64,000 bases of DNA from assembly GCF_036983985.1 (NCBI RefSeq), contig NZ_JALAHQ010000002.1:620001-684000 (forward strand), in the 5' to 3' direction. Both the position numbers and the translations under genes were made by a program. This DNA is from Alishewanella metallidurans (GTDB lineage: Bacteria; Pseudomonadota; Gammaproteobacteria; Enterobacterales; Alteromonadaceae). The notes below the pieces were generated by a model that saw nothing but the letters and a program-made list of their open reading frames with translations, was not told where the DNA came from and ran no database searches. Positions 1 through 8,558 of the stretch are shown in pieces; position 1 is the first letter of the stretch; each line of letters starts with the position of its first letter.

Positions 1-80
1 TTCAGAATAAATTTTTCAATGACAAATATTGCGAAAAATATCAATGAAATTATTATGTATGGTAAGGAGTACTGTATCAA
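1..80 (-). CDS. N-terminus of a membrane protein, cut by window edge (possible EpsG/Wzy-type polymerase)
   Basis: Downstream of the last glycosyltransferase the minus strand opens a frame at a TTG codon (78-80) that stays open for 26 codons to the edge. The start codon follows an in-frame stop and the weak ribosome site GGA lies about 9 bases upstream. The peptide is strongly hydrophobic and begins with a Leu-Pro-Tyr segment followed by Ile/Phe-rich residues, which resembles the start of EpsG-family polysaccharide polymerases. The locus has wzx and a Wzz-like gene but no polymerase elsewhere in the window, so a polymerase here would fit. The identification is inference from a very short fragment. 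Confidence 0.4.
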   Translation of the reverse strand, partial: MIQYSLPYIIISLIFFAIFVIEKFIL

Positions 81-85
81 TTACA

Positions 86-1216
86 TTATTCCAGCAAAAT
101 GTTATTAAGTTTTGCATCAATATCTGTTGAATAAAATAACTTTAAAGCGCCCTCTTGATAAGTTGTGTAAGCAGCATTTATAGATAAGATCGCTTTTGCA
201 ATATTCTCTGGAGTTAATTTATCCAACACGATCCCAGAAAAATGTTCATTAGCAAACACTTGCAAGGCTGGTAAGTTATTTGAAATAAACGGTAAACCAA
301 AAGCTGAGTACTCATATATTTTATTTGGGGCACAGTACAATGTATTTAAGGCCGTATTTAAACTCCCAGCCTTTGCAAAATAAGATAAAAATCCAATATA
401 AGATGCTTTAGTAATATGAAGATAATCTGGGTATTTAATGAAACCTAAGAAGAGCACTCTATCACTTGCAAATTTACTCTTCAGATATTGTAAACCATCA
501 CCATCACCCATTAATAAAACCACATACTCTTCAGGCAAAAAGTTAATGGCCTCACAAAGTTCTGACAACCGACGTTCGGGAAAATTAAAAATACCTTGAT
601 ATAAAATTATTTTTTTACCCTTTAAAGGTTCTAAAATACTTTTAACAAACTCATTTGCTTCAGGAATAAAGTCTATGTTATTAAACGTTTTGTTAGGTAT
701 CACATCTGGCATTTCTGCTAAGCCAAAATAACTTTGAGTAATTAAACTTCGATTTAATTCACAACTTATGTTTCTCCACGATGATTGCAAAGACTTTTTA
801 TAGTTTATAGTCGGACTCAACAACCTATACTTAGCCGAAACTTTAAATAATGGCACTTCAAACATATAAGAAATTGCTTTAATCTGGGGAATCAGATGGT
901 GCAATATAAAAAAATTATCATTACCAAATAACCATAAAGTAACATTAGCTTTATTAAAGTATGTTTTTACTATCTTTGTAACTTTTAATTTATATAACAA
1001 AAAACGAAAAAGTTTGACAGCAAAATTAGCATTAACATTTGAATTAATTACCCGCTGAAATACCACTCCTTTCTCACGCCATTCTGTTAATAAATTTTGA
1101 TTATCACAATCACCAAGGACTATTACTTGATGATTATTATTTACCAAATAATTAATAACAGCCACTATAGGCGGATACTTCTCTATTTTATGAGTAAATG
1201 TAATAATATGAGCCAT
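86..1216 (-). CDS. Glycosyltransferase, GT4-like, polysaccharide assembly
   Basis: This 376-residue protein has the two-lobed layout of a GT-B glycosyltransferase, with a Rossmann-like N-terminus and a C-terminal sugar-nucleotide domain. Visible support is the beta-strand block around residues 202-240 ending in a GDGDG turn, and the motif NKIYEYSAFGLP (298-309), which matches the conserved Glu-containing loop that holds the donor nucleotide in GT4 enzymes. It probably adds one sugar of the repeat unit on undecaprenyl phosphate at the cytoplasmic face. Donor and acceptor cannot be read from sequence. It lies 6 bases after the preceding glycosyltransferase, so it is co-transcribed. Its base composition is clearly AT-richer than genes beyond about 4500. 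Confidence 0.8.
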   Translation of the reverse strand: MAHIITFTHKIEKYPPIVAVINYLVNNNHQVIVLGDCDNQNLLTEWREKGVVFQRVINSNVNANFAVKLFRFLLYKLKVTKIVKTYFNKANVTLWLFGNDNFFILHHLIPQIKAISYMFEVPLFKVSAKYRLLSPTINYKKSLQSSWRNISCELNRSLITQSYFGLAEMPDVIPNKTFNNIDFIPEANEFVKSILEPLKGKKIILYQGIFNFPERRLSELCEAINFLPEEYVVLLMGDGDGLQYLKSKFASDRVLFLGFIKYPDYLHITKASYIGFLSYFAKAGSLNTALNTLYCAPNKIYEYSAFGLPFISNNLPALQVFANEHFSGIVLDKLTPENIAKAILSINAAYTTYQEGALKLFYSTDIDAKLNNILLE

Positions 1217-1222
1217 GCTTTA

Positions 1223-2458
1223 TCACTTGAAAAAATAATGCTTTAATCTACGAAAATAAGGTCTACTTTCAAACGAAAAATGAACAGCATCAATTAGCGT
1301 TAGTTTTGTAGATGCCACTCCTTGTAATAGTAATTTTTCTGCTTCCTTTTCTGAATGAAATTCTTTTACATAATTACAACTTAAATTGGCTACTTGCGAG
1401 TATGAATTATAAACATGGCTCAATATAGAATCCATATTTTTCCCTTTTTCTTTAAATGAAGCACTCTTATTCCCGAGATCTCGCCCTACAATATAATTCT
1501 CACTTTCATAAATAAATTTAAAATTATAGTCATAATTAATTGGTGTAAAAGAAAAGTCTAACAATACTGTTGGGCATCCCCTAATTGCAGTCTCTAAAGC
1601 CGACATTCCCATAGAAAAAGAAATATCACACATGTCTATCACTTTTTCTAGCTGAGCGCCTAATAGTGTTCCATGCTTTTCAAAATTGAAATTTTTTATT
1701 GACGCCATTTTATCTTGCAGCTGTCCAAAACCTGGCCCATCGCCAACTATATGAAATATTATTTTATTTTCTTTGGCAAATTTAGACGTTTCAACTTTAT
1801 CTAATACATAATTTAATATGTTTATTTTAAAGTCGTTATCAATTCTACCTAGCCACAAAATATGAAATGAATTAGAGTGTCTAATTACCTCGACAGGTTT
1901 ATCACTAATTATGTCCTTGCTACTTACAAAAACAGGGATTAAGCCACTATGATTAACGCCATAATGTTGGTATAAATTAGCATCCACTTCCCCATCCATT
2001 GCAAATAGAGCGTCCAATCTATTAGCTTTAGCAACAAATTTTTTCGTTTTAGCCAATAAATTAAAACTCAATATTTTGCTAAAAAAATAGGCGTAGTTAA
2101 AATTATGCAGAGAAACATTTTTACTTCTACCTACCACAGGTATAAGATTATTGGGATGCATACTCCATAGCAATAATCGTGAACATGACGGGTTAAAATA
2201 TTTATCCAACTGAAATAAATAATTAGCAGAAGTAAGTAATATAGAGTCATTTTCTAAAGTAATTTTACTATTAAAATTTAGCTCAATTATATTTATATTG
2301 GTAATTAACTGTCTTTTAATTTCGCTAGAAATCCAGCCGCTTTTTTTATCAATAACTGTCACATCATAAAATACTGACAATATTTTTGCAGACCGTAATA
2401 ATAGATTTTCTGCACCACCCAATATTAAGCTTGGATAAAAAACATACAATTTTTTCAT
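1223..2458 (-). CDS. Glycosyltransferase, GT4-like, polysaccharide assembly
   Basis: A 411-residue GT-B fold glycosyltransferase. The N-terminal loop GGAE (14-17) is typical of GT4 enzymes. The C-terminal domain begins near residue 198 with the strand HILWLGR, followed by IVGDGPG (238-243) and SALETAIRGCP (286-296), where the Glu matches the donor-ribose-binding residue of the family. It likely transfers a sugar to the growing lipid-linked repeat unit in the cytoplasm. It is separated from the upstream acyltransferase gene by about 90 AT-rich bases that contain a small TGCAT/ATGCA inverted repeat but no clear terminator. Sugar specificity is unknown. Confidence 0.8.
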   Translation of the reverse strand: MKKLYVFYPSLILGGAENLLLRSAKILSVFYDVTVIDKKSGWISSEIKRQLITNINIIELNFNSKITLENDSILLTSANYLFQLDKYFNPSCSRLLLWSMHPNNLIPVVGRSKNVSLHNFNYAYFFSKILSFNLLAKTKKFVAKANRLDALFAMDGEVDANLYQHYGVNHSGLIPVFVSSKDIISDKPVEVIRHSNSFHILWLGRIDNDFKINILNYVLDKVETSKFAKENKIIFHIVGDGPGFGQLQDKMASIKNFNFEKHGTLLGAQLEKVIDMCDISFSMGMSALETAIRGCPTVLLDFSFTPINYDYNFKFIYESENYIVGRDLGNKSASFKEKGKNMDSILSHVYNSYSQVANLSCNYVKEFHSEKEAEKLLLQGVASTKLTLIDAVHFSFESRPYFRRLKHYFFK

Positions 2459-2549
2459 ATCACAACCAATTGAGTATTAAAACTATTAATAAAAAACATT
2501 GCAATAAAATACAAGCTGCATTTAGATGCATTACATTAACAAATTAACA

Positions 2550-3290
2550 TTAACGTTTCCAATTAATGTCTGTAGATTTTATTTTAGCAGGGCTTCCAGC
2601 CAAAAAAACCGCCTTTGGAAACTCTCCTTTCACAAAAGATTTCGCACCAATTACAGACCCAGATCCAATTTTTGAGCCTGGGGCCAATGTCACTCCTTCG
2701 CTTACCCATACATGTGAGCCTATGACTATAGGCTCAACCTTTAAGCTACCGTTGTATGTATGCTGACTGCTATCTGAAATATAACAATTCCACGAAAATA
2801 TACTGCCTTCACCAATCTCAACTTTTTGAGAACAGAGAATAATGCTATCCGCAGTTATTCCCGAGAGCTGATCAATTGATTTTCCACATATCTTTAAGTG
2901 CCCACAACTCGCTACAGCTATTTTACAATTATCACCCAGTACAAATGTATTTAATATTTCTAATGTTGAATTTGCCCCTAGGGTAATAGTTGTAGGTACA
3001 CCTGACCTCCACTTTTCAAAAATAAGAATTCCTTTTATAATTATTGCTGTTGATTTATGGCTCCTAATTAACCTAATTCTATATAATCCAGAAGAGAAAC
3101 ATACTTTTGGAAAAATGCTAATTCCAAACAATCTAATAGATATAAAATATGAATAAAGCACCATCGACAAAAATATAGGTAGTGAAAAAATATGGTATTT
3201 TCTAACATACATAAAAAACAGATATACCCAATATAAAAATTCACCATCTCTGTCTTTAAGACTAATTATATAGCTCTTCATTATTAACAT
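2550..3290 (-). CDS. Hexapeptide-repeat acyltransferase
   Basis: This 246-residue protein carries left-handed beta-helix (hexapeptide) repeats in its second half, roughly residues 130-235, ending in the GSPAKI-like loop seen in serine/sugar O-acetyltransferases. The N-terminal third is hydrophobic (about residues 15-60), unlike soluble sugar acetyltransferases, so the enzyme may sit at the membrane. It probably adds an acetyl group to a sugar of the polysaccharide. The start overlaps the end of wzx; two ATG codons are possible (3290 or 3281) and no strong ribosome site decides between them. The gene is AT-rich like its downstream neighbours. Confidence 0.75.
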   Translation of the reverse strand: MLIMKSYIISLKDRDGEFLYWVYLFFMYVRKYHIFSLPIFLSMVLYSYFISIRLFGISIFPKVCFSSGLYRIRLIRSHKSTAIIIKGILIFEKWRSGVPTTITLGANSTLEILNTFVLGDNCKIAVASCGHLKICGKSIDQLSGITADSIILCSQKVEIGEGSIFSWNCYISDSSQHTYNGSLKVEPIVIGSHVWVSEGVTLAPGSKIGSGSVIGAKSFVKGEFPKAVFLAGSPAKIKSTDINWKR

Positions 3291-4524
3291 CTCTAAAATA
3301 GAAAATCACAACAAATATAAAACATGAAAAATAGTTCATTGCATGTGCAACTGAAGTACCTACCAATCCTAGCGGTTCAGACAAAAAAACACATAAAACG
3401 TAAAATTGTAATGAAAAATACACCTCTATAAACATGAAAATTTTGAACCGCCCCTTACTTATAAAGTAATACCCTAATATCCAGCTACCAATTTTCAAGG
3501 TATCGCCCACCATCTGCCAAGCAAATAGCTCACGCATAGGTATAAAATCTTGGGTGAATAGTACGCCAATAATAAAGTCACGTAATAGATAGATAACCAA
3601 GCCACAAGCCGCAGCAACGGGCAATATTATTTTGTAACCTTGGAGTATTTCTTTTTTAATTTCAGTCGGTTCTTTTAATTCAGAAAGTCTTGGCAGGTAA
3701 TACAAGCTTAATGTCGTGGTTACTAACATTAAATAAGCACCACTTAAGCGCCACATGGCTTCCCAGTATCCTGCAGCTTCCAAGCCAAATGTATTGCTAA
3801 GATGAGTGCGAATTAAAATATGACTAACGGGCACACATGCAGCAGTGGTAAGTGCCATTGCAGTATATTTACTAAGGTTAAAAAGTACTTTTTTATCTAG
3901 ACCGCCAAACAAATAGCTAAATTTAAACCACTCAGCCTTGTAGCATAAATAAAGAGTGATAATAAACGCAAACGATGGGTGAATAGCCAGCGCGGTCAGT
4001 GCGCCGAGCAAACCAAACTTGATAGCTAACACGCTGGTTACAGCTAAAGAGAAAATGCTACCCGCTATATTGGCAATGATGTAGCGGTGAATTTCTTTTT
4101 TTCCGTTTAATATGGCTAATAACAGGGTATTGAATATATAGAAAACCAACGTGATGGAAAACCAGATAAACACTGGACTGTAGCTTTCGTCATGCAAAAA
4201 CCACAGAGCTATTTGCTTACTAAATATTGATACGCCAATGCCAGTGACTACCGAACCTAGTAAAGCTATCGTGCCTGCGGTGCGCCAGACTTGCCGTTGC
4301 TTTTCCTCTTCATCGTGATACTCAGCGGTGTATTTCACTACTCCGGTATTAATCGCACCGCTGGCAAAGGTGCTCATCATTTGCACCGCGTTTTGAAAGT
4401 TACCAATGGCAGCATAGCCTGCTGGTCCGACATAGATAGCCAATATCTTATTCAGGCCTAGCATCGTAAGCATTTTAATAACGACAGCAACTGCGTTCAG
4501 CAGGCTGGTTTTTATTAAGGTCAT
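3262..4524 (-). CDS. wzx: O-antigen / lipid-linked repeat-unit flippase, Wzx family
   Basis: A 420-residue polytopic membrane protein with about twelve hydrophobic segments and the N-terminal Asn-Lys-Ile / Gly-Pro-x-Gly-Tyr loop typical of WzxE-like polysaccharide flippases in the MOP superfamily. It would flip undecaprenyl-pyrophosphate-linked repeat units to the periplasm for polymerisation. Length matches WzxE-type translocases. It starts 7 bases after the aminotransferase gene and overlaps the next gene by up to 29 bases, supporting one operon. The neighbouring dTDP-aminosugar genes make an O-antigen role likely. Confidence 0.85.
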   Translation of the reverse strand: MTLIKTSLLNAVAVVIKMLTMLGLNKILAIYVGPAGYAAIGNFQNAVQMMSTFASGAINTGVVKYTAEYHDEEEKQRQVWRTAGTIALLGSVVTGIGVSIFSKQIALWFLHDESYSPVFIWFSITLVFYIFNTLLLAILNGKKEIHRYIIANIAGSIFSLAVTSVLAIKFGLLGALTALAIHPSFAFIITLYLCYKAEWFKFSYLFGGLDKKVLFNLSKYTAMALTTAACVPVSHILIRTHLSNTFGLEAAGYWEAMWRLSGAYLMLVTTTLSLYYLPRLSELKEPTEIKKEILQGYKIILPVAAACGLVIYLLRDFIIGVLFTQDFIPMRELFAWQMVGDTLKIGSWILGYYFISKGRFKIFMFIEVYFSLQFYVLCVFLSEPLGLVGTSVAHAMNYFSCFIFVVIFYFRDVNNEELYN

Positions 4525-4531
4525 TAGGGGG

Positions 4532-5665
4532 TTAATTCACTGCCTTAAAGCTATTGCAAACCGCTATAACTGAAGCGACCTGATCATCTGTAATCGTCGA
4601 TCCCATAGGTAAACTCATTACCTGCCGATGAATCATTTCTGATACCGGATAGCTATCCATATTCCACTCTTTATACGCCTGTTGTTTATGCGGCGGTATT
4701 GGGTAGTGAATTAAGGTTTGCACACCATGCTCAAGCAAGTGTTTTTGCAAGGCTTCGCGCTGTTCACAACGGATGACGAAAAGATGCCACACGTGACTCT
4801 CAAGAGCTAGAGAGGAAGCATTGAGAGGTAAAACAACAGCTGGATTATTGATACCTTCTATGTAAGCATTGGCTATTTTTCTTCTGTGCGCTGTTTCGCC
4901 GTCTAGATGTTTTAACTTAACACTGAGTATAGCCGCTTGAATTTCGTCTAGGCGGCTATTGGTGCCTTGGTACAGGTTTTTATATTTTTCGTGCGAGCCG
5001 TAGTTGCGCAGTGCGCGTAAGGTTTCAGCCAATTCGTCATCGTTGGTGGTCACTGCGCCTGCATCACCTAAGGCACCGAGGTTTTTACCTGGGTAGAAAC
5101 TAAAACCACTGGCATCGCCCCAATTACCGGCTTTTTTGCTCTTGCCATTATTATCAATTGCGCTTGCACCGTGTGCTTGGGCAGAATCTTCGAGCACTAA
5201 TAAGTTATGTCTCTGCGCGATATTCATAATGGCGGGCATATCGGCTAATTGACCGTATAGGTGCACAGATAAAATGGCGCGAGTTTTAGCGGTAATTGCA
5301 GCTTCTGTTTTGGCTGGGCACAAGTTATAAGTGCCTAAATCAGGCTCAACCAATACTGGCACAAGGTCATTGGCGCTAATCGCTAAGATACTGGCAATGT
5401 AGGTATTGGAAGGAACAATCACTTCGTCGCCGTCTTTGAGCTTGCCCAACTCTTTCCACGCGCGCAGGGTCAGAATCAGTGCATCAAGGCCATTAGCCAC
5501 ACCAATCGCGTGCTTAGTGCCGCAGTAGCTGGCGAACGCCTGTTCAAATTGTGAAAGTTCATTACCAGCGATGTACCAGCCAGAGTCGATAACACGGGTA
5601 CAGGCTTCTATAAGCTCATCACGGTATTGGGCGTTGATGGCTTTTAAATCTAGGAAAGGGATCAT
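4532..5665 (-). CDS. fdtB: dTDP-3-keto-6-deoxyhexose 3-aminotransferase (FdtB/QdtB type, DegT/DnrJ/EryC1 family)
   Basis: PLP-dependent sugar aminotransferase of 377 residues. The PLP lysine is visible in SFYPGKNLGALGD (Lys194), and the cofactor-stacking Asp is in LEDSAQAHGA (Asp160). It would convert dTDP-3-keto-6-deoxyhexose to dTDP-3-amino-3,6-dideoxyhexose using glutamate. Its start codon overlaps the stop of the acetyltransferase gene by 4 bases (ATGA), and the ketoisomerase, rmlA and rmlB precede it, completing the pathway. Whether the product is Fuc3N or Qui3N depends on the ketoisomerase, so the fdtB symbol is provisional. Confidence 0.85.
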   Translation of the reverse strand: MIPFLDLKAINAQYRDELIEACTRVIDSGWYIAGNELSQFEQAFASYCGTKHAIGVANGLDALILTLRAWKELGKLKDGDEVIVPSNTYIASILAISANDLVPVLVEPDLGTYNLCPAKTEAAITAKTRAILSVHLYGQLADMPAIMNIAQRHNLLVLEDSAQAHGASAIDNNGKSKKAGNWGDASGFSFYPGKNLGALGDAGAVTTNDDELAETLRALRNYGSHEKYKNLYQGTNSRLDEIQAAILSVKLKHLDGETAHRRKIANAYIEGINNPAVVLPLNASSLALESHVWHLFVIRCEQREALQKHLLEHGVQTLIHYPIPPHKQQAYKEWNMDSYPVSEMIHRQVMSLPMGSTITDDQVASVIAVCNSFKAVN

Positions 5666-6123
5666 TTTATATACCTAATAATTTTTGCTGGATTACCAAC
5701 AACAACTGCATAATCTGGTACATCTTTAGTAACAACAGCCCCAGCGCCAACCATGGCTTTTTTGCCAATGGTAATACCAGGAAGGATAGTGGCATTAGCG
5801 CCGATGCTTGCGCCTTTTTTTAAAGTAATACCTGAAAAATTATCAGGGTATTCTTTAGAGCGTGGCATCAAATCATTGGTTAATGTAGCATTGGGACCTA
5901 AAAACACATCATCTTCGATACAGGTGCCATCCCAAATAAAAACACCAGATTTGACTGTAACGTTATTGCCAATAATCACATCACCTTCGATTAGGCTGTG
6001 AGCACAGATATTACAATTGCTACCAATTTTAGCATTTTTAAGAATAACGACGAACTGCCAAACTTTTGTACCTTCACCTATTTCGCAAGGCGCAACATCA
6101 GCTAACTTATGAATAAAACTCAT
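5662..6123 (-). CDS. dTDP-3-amino-3,6-dideoxyhexose N-acetyltransferase (FdtC/QdtC-like)
   Basis: A 153-residue protein made almost entirely of hexapeptide repeats (isoleucine/valine every sixth residue, roughly 13-140), ending in VVVGNPAKIIR, typical of left-handed beta-helix N-acetyltransferases that work as trimers. Its position between the ketoisomerase and aminotransferase genes, with 4-base overlaps on both sides, points to acetylation of the 3-amino group of dTDP-Fuc3N or dTDP-Qui3N from acetyl-CoA. It is shorter than some characterised QdtC proteins, so the exact substrate is inferred from context. Confidence 0.8.
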   Translation of the reverse strand: MSFIHKLADVAPCEIGEGTKVWQFVVILKNAKIGSNCNICAHSLIEGDVIIGNNVTVKSGVFIWDGTCIEDDVFLGPNATLTNDLMPRSKEYPDNFSGITLKKGASIGANATILPGITIGKKAMVGAGAVVTKDVPDYAVVVGNPAKIIRYIK

Positions 6124-6521
6124 GCTTTTGCATACTCTATAAATTCATCATAATCACGAATGTAATCAGCTTCATCGTAGTGCTCACTGGCTAGCACTAA
6201 TAGCACACAGTCTTCGCTGAAATCGTGCATTTCTCGCCACACTAAATCACCAATTAACAGGCCTTTGGTAGGCGAGTCGAGCCACGCTTCTTCACGGGTT
6301 ATGCCGTCATCTAAGATCATGCGGCATTTACCAGTTACACAGATTGCAACTTGTTTTAGGTTATGATGCGCATGAAAGCCTCGCGCTACGCCTTGCTGTG
6401 TGCCAAAAATGTAATACACACGCTTAATTTCAAAAGGTACGGTTTTCTCTGCCTCTAAAGCGACTAAAGAACCACGATCATCGCCCAGTGGTGGAAAATA
6501 AGCCCATTGAATTAGGCTCAT
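6120..6521 (-). CDS. fdtA: dTDP-4-keto-6-deoxyglucose 3,4-ketoisomerase (FdtA/QdtA, WxcM-like)
   Basis: This 133-residue cupin belongs to the FdtA/QdtA family. The active-site histidines are in ARGFHAHHNLKQ (His50 and His52), and the C-terminal VLLVLASEHYDEADYIRDY block is characteristic. It moves the keto group of dTDP-4-keto-6-deoxyglucose to C3. From memory, QdtA has a Tyr and FdtA an Arg in the GDxRG loop; here it is Arg16, which favours FdtA (galacto product). At the second specificity position, in LVWREM (Arg96), the residue looks QdtA-like, so stereochemistry is uncertain. It overlaps rmlA and the acetyltransferase by 4 bases each. Confidence 0.85.
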   Translation of the reverse strand: MSLIQWAYFPPLGDDRGSLVALEAEKTVPFEIKRVYYIFGTQQGVARGFHAHHNLKQVAICVTGKCRMILDDGITREEAWLDSPTKGLLIGDLVWREMHDFSEDCVLLVLASEHYDEADYIRDYDEFIEYAKA

Positions 6522-7390
6522 GATTTTTCCTCAGCTAAAGCTAACAGGTATTGGCCATAGCTATTTTTACTGAGTAGTAAGCCTTGCTGTTTAATCTGCT
6601 CTTTCGATAACCAACCATTATTAAAGGCAATTTCTTCTAGGCAGGCAATTTTATAACCTTGGCGCTTTTCAATAGTTTCGACAAACATACCTGCTTCGAG
6701 CAAACTTTCGTGCGTGCCAGTGTCTAACCAAGCAAAGCCACGGCCAAGTAACTCAACATCCAAGTCACCGCGTGCTAAATAGGCTTGGTTGATACTGGTA
6801 ATTTCTAACTCGCCTCGCTCAGAGGGTTGCACTTGCTTGGCTATATTAACGACATCATTATCGTAGAAATACAAGCCAGTTACTGCATAATGTGATTTGG
6901 GTTTGCAGGGCTTTTCTTCTAGAGAAATAGCGCGCTGGTTTTTATTAAACTCAACCACGCCAAAACGCTCTGGATCTTTAACTTGATAACCAAACACAGT
7001 GGCACCGCTTGCTTTGGCAGCAGCTTTGCGCAGCATAGGGCCAAAACCTTGACCATAAAAAATATTATCACCCAGCACTAAACACACTTTGCTGTCGCCA
7101 ATAAACGCTTCGCCAATTATAAAAGCTTGAGCTAAGCCATCTGGGCTAGGCTGTTCAGCGTATGTCAGCTGAATACCAAACTCACTGCCATCACCGAGTA
7201 AACGCTGATAGCCGCTGATATCTTCGGGAGTGCAGATCAACAAAATATCGCGAATACCCGCCAGCATTAACACCGACAACGGATAATAAATCATTGGCTT
7301 GTCGTATATAGGCAATAACTGCTTAGACACACCGCGAGTAATGGGGTATAGCCGAGTGCCGGAGCCACCTGCTAAAATTATGCCTTTCAT
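6518..7390 (-). CDS. rmlA: Glucose-1-phosphate thymidylyltransferase RmlA
   Basis: A 290-residue nucleotidyltransferase with the N-terminal signature GGSGTRLYP (8-16) followed by the Lys-Gln-Leu-Leu-Pro motif, and LVLGDNIFYGQGF further on, all diagnostic of RmlA/RfbA. It makes dTDP-glucose from glucose-1-phosphate and dTTP, the first step towards the dTDP-aminosugar. Length equals the family norm. It sits 3 bases after rmlB and overlaps the ketoisomerase gene by 4 bases. There is no rmlC or rmlD beside it, so this copy serves the aminosugar branch rather than rhamnose. Confidence 0.95.
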   Translation of the reverse strand: MKGIILAGGSGTRLYPITRGVSKQLLPIYDKPMIYYPLSVLMLAGIRDILLICTPEDISGYQRLLGDGSEFGIQLTYAEQPSPDGLAQAFIIGEAFIGDSKVCLVLGDNIFYGQGFGPMLRKAAAKASGATVFGYQVKDPERFGVVEFNKNQRAISLEEKPCKPKSHYAVTGLYFYDNDVVNIAKQVQPSERGELEITSINQAYLARGDLDVELLGRGFAWLDTGTHESLLEAGMFVETIEKRQGYKIACLEEIAFNNGWLSKEQIKQQGLLLSKNSYGQYLLALAEEKS

Positions 7391-7393
7391 ACC

Positions 7394-8467
7394 CTAAGCT
7401 CCTTGTCCTAAGCGCTCTAATTTATAACTTCCATCTAAAACTGCTTGCCACCACGCTTTATTGTCCAAATACCACTGAACCGTTTTACGTAAGCCGGTTT
7501 CGAACGTTTCTGCTGGTTTCCAACCGAGTTCTCGCTCAATTTTACTGGCGTCGATAGCATATCGTAGATCATGGCCGGGGCGATCGGTTACATGAGTGAT
7601 AAGTGATGAGTATTTAGTGTTAAGTGGATAGCCGCGTTCGTGCATTGGCACTAGTTCGTCCATCAGCTCACAAATAGCATGCACTACATCGATATTTTGT
7701 TTTTCGTTGTGGCCGCCAATGTTGTATGTTTCGCCTACTTTTCCTTCAGTGATCACTTGATATAGCGCATGCGCATGGTCATCGACATATAGCCAATCAC
7801 GGATTTGATCACCTTTACCATAAATGGGTAAAGGTTTACCTTCTAAGGCATTTAATATCACTAATGGAATTAGTTTTTCCGGAAATTGATAAGGGCCGTA
7901 ATTATTAGAGCAATTAGTAACAATAACCGGCAGGCCATAAGTACGCTGCCAAGCCCGCACTAAATGATCAGAACTAGCTTTACTCGCAGAATAAGGGCTG
8001 CTGGGTGCATAAGGGGTAGTTTCAGTAAATAAATCGTTTGTGCCGTGTAAATCACCAAATACTTCATCTGTAGAAATATGATGAAATTTAAACTTGTTTT
8101 TACGTGCAGCATCTAAGCTAGCCCAATAATGCCTAGCTACTTCTAACAGCGTGTAAGTGCCAATAATATTGGTCTCAATAAACGCAGCAGGGCCTTCTAT
8201 AGAGCGGTCAACATGGCTTTCAGCGGCTAAATGCATAACTGCATCCGGCTGATGTTTTTTAAATATTGCGGTTATGGCAGCTGCATCACAAATATCCGCT
8301 TGTTCAAATGCATAGCGTGGGCTAGTGTCAACAGACGCTACCGAATTCAAATTGCCTGCGTAAGTCAGCTTGTCAATATTAACAACACTGTTTGCAGTAT
8401 TGTTAATAATATGGCGCACAACAGCTGAACCAATAAAGCCTGCACCACCAGTTACCAAAACCTTCAT
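7394..8467 (-). CDS. rmlB: dTDP-glucose 4,6-dehydratase RmlB
   Basis: A 357-residue extended short-chain dehydrogenase. The NAD-binding GGAGFIGS (7-14), the catalytic triplet region STDEVFGD (132-139) and the YSASK motif (Tyr159, Lys163) are all present. It converts dTDP-glucose to dTDP-4-keto-6-deoxyglucose, the branch point used by the ketoisomerase downstream. It is the first gene of the tightly packed rmlB-rmlA-fdtA-acetyltransferase-fdtB run, about 76 bases downstream of the wzz stop region on the genome but transcribed after wzz. Confidence 0.95.
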   Translation of the reverse strand: MKVLVTGGAGFIGSAVVRHIINNTANSVVNIDKLTYAGNLNSVASVDTSPRYAFEQADICDAAAITAIFKKHQPDAVMHLAAESHVDRSIEGPAAFIETNIIGTYTLLEVARHYWASLDAARKNKFKFHHISTDEVFGDLHGTNDLFTETTPYAPSSPYSASKASSDHLVRAWQRTYGLPVIVTNCSNNYGPYQFPEKLIPLVILNALEGKPLPIYGKGDQIRDWLYVDDHAHALYQVITEGKVGETYNIGGHNEKQNIDVVHAICELMDELVPMHERGYPLNTKYSSLITHVTDRPGHDLRYAIDASKIERELGWKPAETFETGLRKTVQWYLDNKAWWQAVLDGSYKLERLGQGA

Positions 8468-8558
8468 CTAAACTACCCAATCCCTCAAAAAAATCAACAT
8501 AAGTAACCAAGGTTAATTTTTAGTTAGCTTACTTATAAAATGCGTAGAAAATACTATT

